Origin: Denitrovibrio acetiphilus DSM 12809
Lineage (GTDB): Bacteria; Chrysiogenota; Deferribacteres; Deferribacterales; Geovibrionaceae
DNA length: 64,000 nt
Direction of reading: 5' to 3'
Assembly (NCBI RefSeq): GCF_000025725.1
Contig: NC_013943.1
Location: 62,001 to 126,000, forward strand
Below the pieces are notes generated by a model. It was not told the origin of the DNA. It saw only the letters and a program-made list of their open reading frames with translations, and did not search any database. The number at the start of each line of letters is the position of its first letter. Positions within the stretch are counted from its first letter, which is position 1. Made by a program: the position numbers and the translations under genes. Positions 46,411-53,755 of this stretch are shown here, piece after piece.

Positions 46411-47204
46411 TCGAACTCCGGGGAATTAAGAAAGTATTTAATGCAGGCACTGTGAATGAAAAGATAGCGATAAACAGTGTTGACCTTACAATAGAAGAGG
46501 GTGATTTTATCACCGTAATAGGAAGTAACGGGGCTGGTAAGTCAACCCTGCTCAGCATCTTAGCCGGATTTCTGAGTCCCGACAGCGGATGCATAATGTT
46601 TGGCGGTGATGACATCACGAAGGTGCCGGAATATAAGCGTGCGAAATACATCGGCGTTGTTTTTCAGGATCCTCTGAGTGGAACTGCAAAATCTCTCTCC
46701 ATCGAAGAAAATATGGCGATAGCCTCAAAGAGAGGGTCTAAACGCTGGTTCCGTAAAGGTGTTACTTCTGCAAAAAGAGCGCATTTTAAAGAACGGCTGA
46801 AAGAGCTGGGACTTGGTCTTGAAGACCGCCTTAATACGAATGCTGGGCTTTTGTCCGGTGGGCAGAGGCAGTCCCTTACCCTTCTGATGGCAGCAATGGC
46901 TGAGCCGCAGATCCTTCTGCTGGACGAGCACACAGCCGCTCTCGATCCGAGAACAGCCGGGCTTGTGATGGGGCTTACGGATAAGATTATCAAAGATACA
47001 GGACTAACTGCTATGATGGTTACGCACAACATGAAGCAGGCTCTGGAATATGGCAACCGCATAATTATGATGCATGAAGGGGAGATTGTTCTTGATATCA
47101 AAGGTGCAGATAAGGAAGGGCTTACCATTCCTGACCTGCTCGGTATGTTTGAAAAGGTGCGTGGAGAAGGGCTTGCTGACGACAAGCTGCTTCTGAGTAA
47201 ATAA
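46407..47204 (+). CDS. ABC importer ATPase
   Basis: The 265-residue ATPase has Walker A 'GSNGAGKST', signature 'LSGGQRQSL', Walker B 'ILLLDEHTAALD' and the switch His in 'MVTHNM'. In Walker B the usual DEPT is DEHT, a variant seen in this importer group. It energises the preceding permease. The methyltransferase gene follows after ten bases. Confidence 0.93.
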   Translation: MIELRGIKKVFNAGTVNEKIAINSVDLTIEEGDFITVIGSNGAGKSTLLSILAGFLSPDSGCIMFGGDDITKVPEYKRAKYIGVVFQDPLSGTAKSLSIEENMAIASKRGSKRWFRKGVTSAKRAHFKERLKELGLGLEDRLNTNAGLLSGGQRQSLTLLMAAMAEPQILLLDEHTAALDPRTAGLVMGLTDKIIKDTGLTAMMVTHNMKQALEYGNRIIMMHEGEIVLDIKGADKEGLTIPDLLGMFEKVRGEGLADDKLLLSK

Positions 47205-47214
47205 GAGGTAAATG

Positions 47215-47832
47215 ATGTCGATATTTGATGAAAGAGCATCCCAGTGGGAGAGCAAAGGGCGCAGGGTTGAGCTTGCACGTGATGTAGTAAATTCCATTAT
47301 AAAATATGCTGAACCGGAGAAAGATATAGATATAGCTGATTTCGGCACAGGCACAGGGCTTATTCTGCTGGGGCTTGCGGACTATGCGAAGACGATGACA
47401 GGGTACGACACATCCAGAGGGATGATAGATGTTCTGAATAGAAAGGCGGAGGAAGCGGGGCTTACGAACCTGACTACCGAATTTCTTGATATAGAGAAGG
47501 ATACTTTCCCTGAGAACGCTTTTGATCTGCTGACATGCAGTATGGTTTTGCACCATGTGGACAGACCGGAGGATTTCTTCAGCAAAGCTTACAGGTCGCT
47601 TCGCACTGGCGGGAAGCTGTGTGTCGCTGATTTAGAACTGACAGATGTGCCGTTTCATGATGTGGCTCACGAAGGGGTGAAGAACGAGGGGTTTAGTGAA
47701 AACTGGCTCATCGAAACCATGAAAAAATACGGATTTTCTTCCGTGAAAGTGGTACAGGGGGCAGTTATGGAAAAAGAGCGTAACGGCGAAAAGATAAATT
47801 TTCCCGTACTGCTCGCAATAGGGACAAAATGA
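47215..47832 (+). CDS. SAM-dependent methyltransferase (class I)
   Basis: The 205-residue protein has the SAM-binding motif 'IADFGTGTGLILLGLA', then 'VTGYDTSRGMID'-like beta2 (TGYDTS) and 'DLLTCSMVLHHVDRPEDFF'. It resembles the UbiE/ArsM-like small-molecule group. AGAGGT at 47204-47209 favours ATG 47215 over ATG 47212. It overlaps the aminotransferase start by four bases and follows the importer closely, so one operon is likely. Confidence 0.88.
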   Translation: MSIFDERASQWESKGRRVELARDVVNSIIKYAEPEKDIDIADFGTGTGLILLGLADYAKTMTGYDTSRGMIDVLNRKAEEAGLTNLTTEFLDIEKDTFPENAFDLLTCSMVLHHVDRPEDFFSKAYRSLRTGGKLCVADLELTDVPFHDVAHEGVKNEGFSENWLIETMKKYGFSSVKVVQGAVMEKERNGEKINFPVLLAIGTK

Positions 47833-48953
47833 AAAGAACAGAAAACCTTACGCCATTTATAGTTATGGACATCCTTCAGCGTGCGAACGAGATAGGTGAT
47901 TGCATTCACTTTGAAGTAGGGCAGCCTGACATGGCGCCTTCCGGCGGTGTTCTTGACGGGATGCGTGAAGCTCTGGATGATGGTCAGTTTCCGTATACTC
48001 CGGCAAAAGGGATAATGCCTCTGCGGGAGAAAATTTCTGATTTTTATAAGCAGTATTACAGAGTGCAGGTTTCCCCTGAACGTGTGATGCTTACAGTGGG
48101 GACGTCCGGTGCATTTCTGATTGCTTATTCGATACTTGTGGACATCGGCGAAAAGCTTGCTTTCACAGACCCAGGGTATCCTTGCTATAAAAATTATTCA
48201 TATGTGCTTGGTATTGATCCGGTTATGATACCTGTTGGTGCAGAAACAAATTATCAGATGACTGCGGGGATGCTTGCGGAACATGAGAATGTAAAAGCTG
48301 TGCAGATATCGTCACCCTGCAACCCCACAGGAAATCTGTATGGCAAAGAGAACCTGCTGGGTCTCATAGAATATTGCAAATCAAAAGATATCGGATTTAT
48401 ATCCGACGAAATATATCATGGTCTTGTTTATAGTGGAGTTAAAGAGCATACTGCACTGGAATTTTCAGATGATGCTATAGTTATAAACGGTTTTTCAAAA
48501 TATTTCTGCATGCCTGGCGCAAGGCTTGGCTGGATGATTCTTCCGGAAAAGCTTGTTCGTCCTGCTGAGGTAGTTATGCAGAATTTATTCATCTCTGCGC
48601 CGACTATGAGCCAGATAGGGTGTGTGCACGCTTTTGACTATAAGTTTTTAGAAGACTATAAGGCGGAATATGAAAAACGCCGTGACTTTCTTTATAATGA
48701 ACTGAAAAGCATATTTAAGATAGATGTTGTGCCGGAAGGCGCTTTTTACATATGGGCGGATATTTCAGAATATTCCGATGACTGTTACAACTTTGCGCTG
48801 GAGCTTCTCGAAAATGCCCGCATAGCTGTTACCCCCGGTGTGGATTTTGGCAGGAACAATACAGGAAAATACATACGTTTTGCATATACCAGAAACATTG
48901 AACATATGGCTGAAGGTATACGCAGGCTCAAAGAATATCTCAAACAAAGGTAG
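47829..48953 (+). CDS. Class I/II PLP-dependent aminotransferase
   Basis: The 374-residue enzyme has the fold-type I motifs 'GQPDMAPS', 'SSPCNPTGNLYG', 'ISDEIYHGLVY' and the PLP Lys in 'NGFSKYFCMPGARLGW', with a C-terminal Arg region 'GKYIRFAYTRN'. Substrate cannot be fixed; aspartate- or aromatic-type is typical. Its coupling to a methyltransferase and a possible amino acid importer suggests amino acid metabolism. Confidence 0.9.
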   Translation: MKRTENLTPFIVMDILQRANEIGDCIHFEVGQPDMAPSGGVLDGMREALDDGQFPYTPAKGIMPLREKISDFYKQYYRVQVSPERVMLTVGTSGAFLIAYSILVDIGEKLAFTDPGYPCYKNYSYVLGIDPVMIPVGAETNYQMTAGMLAEHENVKAVQISSPCNPTGNLYGKENLLGLIEYCKSKDIGFISDEIYHGLVYSGVKEHTALEFSDDAIVINGFSKYFCMPGARLGWMILPEKLVRPAEVVMQNLFISAPTMSQIGCVHAFDYKFLEDYKAEYEKRRDFLYNELKSIFKIDVVPEGAFYIWADISEYSDDCYNFALELLENARIAVTPGVDFGRNNTGKYIRFAYTRNIEHMAEGIRRLKEYLKQR

Positions 48954-48959
48954 GGCAAC

Positions 48960-49427
48960 ATGCGATACTGGCTGATGAAATCTGAACCGGAATCATTCTC
49001 TATAGATGACCTGAAAAACTGCAAAAACAGCACCGAACACTGGGACGGTATAAGAAATTATCAGGCTCGGAATTTTATGCGTGACGACATGGTGATAGGG
49101 GACAGAGTCCTGTTTTATCACTCAAATACAGATGAGCCGGGCGTGGTGGGTATTGCTGAAGTGGCTAGTGAGCCGTATGCAGACTATACCGCATTTGATT
49201 CCGGAAGCAAATATTATGACCGCCAGTCAACTAAAGAAAATCCGAGATGGGTAATGGTGGATATCAGATTCGTTGAAAAGTTTGACAGGACAGTAACCCT
49301 GAAAGAGATGAAGAGCATGTATAATCTGGCGGGTATGAAACTCCTCCAGAGGGGGAACAGACTTTCTATCATGCCTGTGGGCAAAAATGAATTCGAAACT
49401 ATTGTCAGCATGTCGAAGGAGTTCTGA
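48960..49427 (+). CDS. EVE-domain protein
   Basis: The 155-residue protein is a complete EVE domain of the thymocyte nuclear protein 1 type: 'YWLMKSEPESFSIDDL', 'WDGIRNYQARNFMRDDM', 'DRVLFYHSN' and 'PRWVMVDI'. EVE is a PUA-like fold that reads modified bases in nucleic acids. It begins six bases after the aminotransferase and overlaps the flavoprotein gene by one base. Role unknown. Confidence 0.9.
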   Translation: MRYWLMKSEPESFSIDDLKNCKNSTEHWDGIRNYQARNFMRDDMVIGDRVLFYHSNTDEPGVVGIAEVASEPYADYTAFDSGSKYYDRQSTKENPRWVMVDIRFVEKFDRTVTLKEMKSMYNLAGMKLLQRGNRLSIMPVGKNEFETIVSMSKEF

Positions 49428-49888
49428 TGAGGCGTAGTGAGAAGCTTATATCCGACCAGACTGAAATCAACGCTCTTTTGGCAAAGGGCGAGATTATAAG
49501 GGTTGCAATGGTTGACGAAGGGAAGCCTTATCTTGTGCCTATGAGCTACGGGTTTAAGGATGGGGCGATTTATCTCCATTGCGCTAAAGAGGGGAGAAAG
49601 GTTGACATCCTCCGGAGAAATCCGAACGTCTGCTTTGAAGTGAGTGCAGACACATCCTTAGCTGCCAAAGAACAAGCCTGCGGCTGGACGTACCACTTTA
49701 AGTCTGTGATAGGGAACGGAAAAGTTGTGTTTCTCGAAGAGACTGCCGATAAGGTTTCGGGGCTTTCAGCTATCATGGAACAGTACGGCAGTGCCGACCA
49801 TTCATTTCCTGATAAGGCTGTAGGGAATACTCTTGTGCTGCGGATTGACATAGATGAAATGACAGGCAAACAATCCCCTGCGGTGTAA
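49427..49888 (+). CDS. NimA-like pyridoxamine-phosphate-oxidase-fold flavoprotein
   Basis: The 153-residue protein has the split-barrel FMN-binding pattern 'MVDEGKPYLVPMSYGFKDGA', 'IYLHCAKEGRKVDILRRNP', 'CFEV' and 'YHFKSVIGNGKVVFLE'. This is the group that includes 5-nitroimidazole reductases. Natural substrate unknown. It is the last gene of the run that starts with the ABC importer. Confidence 0.88.
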   Translation: MRRSEKLISDQTEINALLAKGEIIRVAMVDEGKPYLVPMSYGFKDGAIYLHCAKEGRKVDILRRNPNVCFEVSADTSLAAKEQACGWTYHFKSVIGNGKVVFLEETADKVSGLSAIMEQYGSADHSFPDKAVGNTLVLRIDIDEMTGKQSPAV

Positions 49889-50004
49889 GTTGTTTAAGAT
49901 TGATAATTATATATTTCACACCTCTTAGTAAGTTTCATACATAACTATGATTAAAGCGTTTTCGTGTCATGATTGCTATCAGACATATTAATGTTTGATT
50001 TCCG

Positions 50005-50028
50005 ATTCGCGAATAGGTATGGTATATT
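50005..50028 (+). promoter_or_regulatory. Possible promoter and palindromic operator upstream of the HTH gene
   Basis: ATTCGCGAAT (50005-50014) is a perfect ten-base palindrome, and TATATT (50023-50028) could be a -10 box. It lies about 105 bases before the HTH gene at 50134. Confidence 0.35.
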
Positions 50029-50133
50029 GTGAAGTCTGGTTAGCTATGCTCAGGTTACATCGCTTATATCAGATTATACTGCTTATAAATACAGCGCATG
50101 GAAAGAAAAGTGTGTTGGCATAATGGAGAAAAA

Positions 50134-50670
50134 ATGCTGAAACCGCAGGATGTAATGATTATACTTAAAATAGTTGCCATGCATCAGCGGGAATGGAAAT
50201 ATAGTGAGGCGGCGAATGAGCTTCATATGAGTCCTTCTGAGGTTCATGCCGGTGTCAGAAGGTTAAAAAAATGCAGTCTGCTGACTGAGCTCCGAATGGG
50301 AACAGGCGGTGTTGAACAGAAGCTCCACCTGCCGGATATCACAAACCTGAAAGAGTTTCTGCGTTACGGAGTACGGTTTGTTTTCCCCGCAGTTTATACC
50401 GAGCCAGTGAAGGGGCTGCCGACATCTTATGGTGTTGAGCATCTCTTCGAAGGGTTTAACTTCACCGGAGGTTTTATACCTGTTTGGAGTTATGAGGTTG
50501 GTGACTATTTCGGTGCAGGGCTTAAGCCGCTTTATCCTTCTGTGCCGATGGCTGCTGTTGATGATTTTCATTTGTATGAATTGCTGGCTTTGACTGACGC
50601 ATTGCGGTCTGATGACAGCAGACTAAGAGATTTTGCATGGGGGAAGATGAACCTCATGCTCGGAGAGTGA
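50134..50670 (+). CDS. Winged-helix DNA-binding protein
   Basis: The 178 residues begin with a winged HTH: 'WKYSEAANELHMSPSEVHAG' (about 19-38) with 'VRRLKKCSLLTEL'. The C-terminal 110 residues ('FVFPAVYTEP', 'YPSVPMAAVDDFHLYELLAL') are a conserved domain I do not recognise. GGAG five bases before ATG 50134 sets the start. It is two bases from ybaK, so they are co-transcribed. Regulator or antitoxin-like roles are both possible. Confidence 0.7.
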   Translation: MLKPQDVMIILKIVAMHQREWKYSEAANELHMSPSEVHAGVRRLKKCSLLTELRMGTGGVEQKLHLPDITNLKEFLRYGVRFVFPAVYTEPVKGLPTSYGVEHLFEGFNFTGGFIPVWSYEVGDYFGAGLKPLYPSVPMAAVDDFHLYELLALTDALRSDDSRLRDFAWGKMNLMLGE

Positions 50671-50671
50671 T

Positions 50672-51160
50672 ATGGCAAAAGAGAAAATTCCGGTAACTCC
50701 GGCAATAAGGGAACTTAGGAGATACAAAGTTGAATTTACTCCGCAGCTTTATGATTATGTTGAAAAGGGCGGGGCGAAACATTCTGCCGAAGTGCTGGGG
50801 GCTGACCCCCACGCTGTGATTAAGACTATAATATTACAGAATGAGAAATCCGAGCCCTGTGTTGTACTTATGCACGGGGATAAGGACATATCCACAAAAA
50901 ATCTTGCACGGGAGATAGGTGTGAAGACACTTGAACCCTGCACTCCTGAAATTGCGAATAAAAATACCGGCTACCTTGTTGGTGGGACGTCACCCTTCGG
51001 GACGAGAAAGCAGATGCCGGTTTATATGGAAAAGACGATTTCTGAACTGGAGACCATATACATTAACGGTGGCAAGAGAGGATTTCTTGTGAGCATGAAG
51101 TCTTCTGATCTGGTTCGTGTGTTGAAGCCTGTTTTTGTCAGTGTAGCTATTGATAAGTAG
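50672..51160 (+). CDS. ybaK: Cys-tRNA(Pro)/Cys-tRNA(Cys) deacylase YbaK-type
   Basis: YbaK clears cysteine mis-charged on tRNA(Pro). The 162 residues show 'TPAIRELRRYKVEF', 'GADPHAVIKTIILQ', 'KNLAREIGVKTLEPC' and 'GYLVGGTSPFGTRKQMPVY', including the conserved Lys and the GG(T)SP(F)G loop. Length is standard. GGAGAG precedes ATG 50672. Its stop is convergent with the ABC exporter, one base apart. Confidence 0.93.
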   Translation: MAKEKIPVTPAIRELRRYKVEFTPQLYDYVEKGGAKHSAEVLGADPHAVIKTIILQNEKSEPCVVLMHGDKDISTKNLAREIGVKTLEPCTPEIANKNTGYLVGGTSPFGTRKQMPVYMEKTISELETIYINGGKRGFLVSMKSSDLVRVLKPVFVSVAIDK

Positions 51161-51161
51161 C

Positions 51162-52895
51162 TTATTTCGCCTCTTCGGTGGTGAACTGAAGGTTGCATAA
51201 GCGTGAGTATGTTGTTGATTTTGCAAGCAGTTCCGTGTGTGTGCCTGTGGCTTCTATCTTCCCTTTGTCAAGAACTACGATCATATCTGCATTTAATATA
51301 GTCGAGAGCCTGTGAGCTATCACGAAGCTCGTGCGTCCAGTCATAAGGTTAGTCAGGGCTTTCTGTACGATACGCTCTGATTCTGTGTCCAGCGCACTTG
51401 TGGCTTCATCGAGGATGAGTATAGGTGGATTTTGCAAAAGAGCTCTCGCAATAGTGAGCCTCTGCTTCTGACCGCCCGAGAGTCTGTCTCCGCGTTCGCC
51501 TATTATTGTGTCGAAACCGTCAGGTAGAGCTTCTATGAACTTCAGTGCATACGCTGAGTCCGCAGCCTTTCTGATGTCATCAAAATCGCTATCCTGTCTT
51601 CCGTAAGCGATGTTATCTCTTATCGGCATGTTGAAGAGGAACGGCTCCTGCGAGACTATCCCGATGTTTTTACGGAGAGAATGCACTTTAAAGTCCCTGA
51701 TGTCTGTGCCGTCTATGGATATAGAGCCTGCTGTAACATCGTAAAATCTGGGAATCAGTGATGCGATTGTACTTTTCCCTGCACCGCTTGAACCCACCAG
51801 AGCAACAGTTGTTCCCGGCTGTACCGTGATATTTATACCGTTCAGTACCTCTTCCGGTGTGCTGCTGTAGCTAAAGTGAACATTGTCAAATCTGATAATT
51901 TTATCTTTAGCATCACACTCCAGTGTGCCGTCATTGTCCAGAATACTGTTTTCCATATCCATAACACCGAATATCCTGTCTGCTGCCGCATTCGCTGTTT
52001 GTATGGTGGAGTTATATTCGTTGATTTTCTTAAACGGATCAAACATTAAACCGAAAGCTGTAACGAATGAGAAGAACGTTCCTGCTGTTGTTTCTCCGCT
52101 GATAACTCGCATTCCGCCATAAAAAATGATCGCTGCAACAGCAAATCCGGCAATAGTCTCCATAAGAGGCGCACTGATTGCATTAACCATCACCTGCTTC
52201 AGCCGATACTTTACGGCGTTGGCATTGAGAATAAAAAAGTTTTTTGACTCTTTATCTTCGTTAGCAAAAGATTTAACAACTGCTACTCCAGAAAAACTTT
52301 CCTGTAGAGCGGTCGCCATCTCTCCGACACGCTGCTGCTGTTTTTTACTGTACTTTTTTACTTTTCTGCCTGTTTTATCTATTAGCAGAGCCATAAAAGG
52401 TATTGCTATGAATACTGTTGAGCCGAGAATAGGGTCTTGGTAAAGGACTACGGCGATAAGGAAAAATATAGATAATCCGCTACGGAACATTTTCAGAGCG
52501 GCGGGGACTGCACTCTTTAAATATGAGACATCGTTGATTATCCTTGCCATCATTGCGCCGGTGTCGTTGTTGTCGAAATAGTGCATGGGCAAGTGTATCA
52601 TTTTGTAATACAGGTCTTCGCGGATATCCTGTACGGCTTTTTGCCCTGCGTGCTGTATGAAATATGACTGAACGATTCTTGCTCCGAACCTAAATGTATA
52701 CATTATAATTATAGCGAGGGGGATGAGCTTCAGGAGCGTTTCGTCTTTATCTATAAAAATGCCGTCAAGTATATGTTTAACAATATATGCTGTTGCACCG
52801 TCAGTGGCAGAGACAAATACAGATGCGACCATCGCTGCCAAAATGAATAATTTCTGTGCTCTGAAATAAGTCCAGAGCCTCTTTATGTTTTTCAT
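51162..52895 (-). CDS. MsbA-like ABC exporter (half transporter)
   Basis: The 577-residue protein has six transmembrane helices in residues 1-310 and an ATPase domain with Walker A 'GSSGAGKST', Q-loop 'VSQEPFLF', signature 'LSGGQKQRL', Walker B 'ILILDEATSALD' and the switch His in 'IAHRLS'. MsbA flips lipid A and phospholipids, but this family also includes drug exporters; lpxK is not adjacent, so lipid A flipping is only plausible. Confidence 0.85.
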   Translation of the reverse strand: MKNIKRLWTYFRAQKLFILAAMVASVFVSATDGATAYIVKHILDGIFIDKDETLLKLIPLAIIIMYTFRFGARIVQSYFIQHAGQKAVQDIREDLYYKMIHLPMHYFDNNDTGAMMARIINDVSYLKSAVPAALKMFRSGLSIFFLIAVVLYQDPILGSTVFIAIPFMALLIDKTGRKVKKYSKKQQQRVGEMATALQESFSGVAVVKSFANEDKESKNFFILNANAVKYRLKQVMVNAISAPLMETIAGFAVAAIIFYGGMRVISGETTAGTFFSFVTAFGLMFDPFKKINEYNSTIQTANAAADRIFGVMDMENSILDNDGTLECDAKDKIIRFDNVHFSYSSTPEEVLNGINITVQPGTTVALVGSSGAGKSTIASLIPRFYDVTAGSISIDGTDIRDFKVHSLRKNIGIVSQEPFLFNMPIRDNIAYGRQDSDFDDIRKAADSAYALKFIEALPDGFDTIIGERGDRLSGGQKQRLTIARALLQNPPILILDEATSALDTESERIVQKALTNLMTGRTSFVIAHRLSTILNADMIVVLDKGKIEATGTHTELLAKSTTYSRLCNLQFTTEEAK

Positions 52896-53563
52896 ACAAC
52901 TTCTTATATCACCATTTTATCTTTTTCAACAGCTTTTGATAAAGTATGTATTTTTAACTGTAAAAAACATGGGAACAGCTCCTCATTATTGGTGGTAGAA
53001 AAATGACTGTAGAGTTTGTTAATATGTACGACAATTTGTTAACAAGCGCTCTTGCAGGTTAATTGTAAATGCCCTTATGAGACGTTTTGCCGATCCGGAG
53101 TTTGTCTTGTTTTGAGGTAAAAATACCTTAACTATCTTATGTAGGACTCTGGTAATCATGGCAATAAAAGCGTATAATGCAATACTGATGTCCCCCGGAT
53201 GCAGATGAAGTGAGTAGGGGATGGGAATTGTAAAGCTTAGTGGTTATGTGGCTGAAAAAGAGTACATGCGGTAGTGGATGTGAGCCCGCGGGCTACGCGG
53301 AAACTGTATTAAAGAGTAATGTCTTTGTTATTGGTGGCTAGAACAAACACTCTCAAAACCGCAGAATTTTTATTATTGTGAATAAGAATACTGACATTAT
53401 AGTCGGAGGAGTCATGGCAGAGTATATAGTCTAGGCAGTCCATCAGCCTTTTCAGAAGGGCTTTAAGGAATGTTGTATTATTATGGAGAGCGGGCACGTT
53501 TCAAAGTGTCTCAATAAGCTTTCTATTGTCTTGCCTGACAGGATTGTAAAGTTTTTTACATGT

Positions 53564-53581
53564 TTTACCCCTTCGGGTAAA
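53564..53581 (+). promoter_or_regulatory. Perfect hairpin upstream of the lap-type operon
   Basis: TTTACCC (53564-53570) and GGGTAAA (53575-53581) form a seven-base stem around a CTTC loop. No T run follows on the + strand, and on the - strand AACATGTAAAAAAC follows. Confidence 0.45.
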
Positions 53582-53596
53582 GTGTAGGCTCGATGA

Positions 53597-53617
53597 CATT
53601 AATATGAATTATTAATG
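53597..53617. promoter_or_regulatory. Operator-like inverted repeat upstream of the lap-type operon
   Basis: CATTAAT (53597-53603) and ATTAATG (53611-53617) are a perfect inverted repeat with a seven-base spacer, about 140 bases before the first gene. A dimeric regulator, possibly the operon's own LuxR protein, could bind here; that is inference. Confidence 0.4.
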
Positions 53618-53755
53618 CTTGTTCGGCTATCTTATTATTAGTACGTGATACCCGCTAAATTAAAATCCTATAGTTAGCTGTTACGCACTGTGTTATCATT
53701 TTAGATGACATGACGGCGTATCGGAGCGGTATGTATCACATTTTAGGGGAGCTAT

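Larger units (their letters stand above)
52896..53755. other. Gene-poor region upstream of the lap-type operon
   Basis: These 860 bases contain no convincing complete gene. Seen: a 12-base palindrome AGCCCGCGGGCT (53283-53294); a frame at 53497-53309 (-) whose 62 residues faintly resemble part of a GAF domain, ending in a stop and then open in another frame, so possibly a decayed gene; a six-codon frame at 53414 with a GGAGG site; and inverted repeats at 53564-53581 and 53597-53617. GGGGAG at 53743-53748 is the ribosome site of the next gene. Confidence 0.6.

Noticed and set aside
49889-50133. Gene or tRNA in the 245-base gap before the HTH gene
   Set aside because: No frame with a ribosome site and no cloverleaf; only a palindrome and a possible -10 box are seen.
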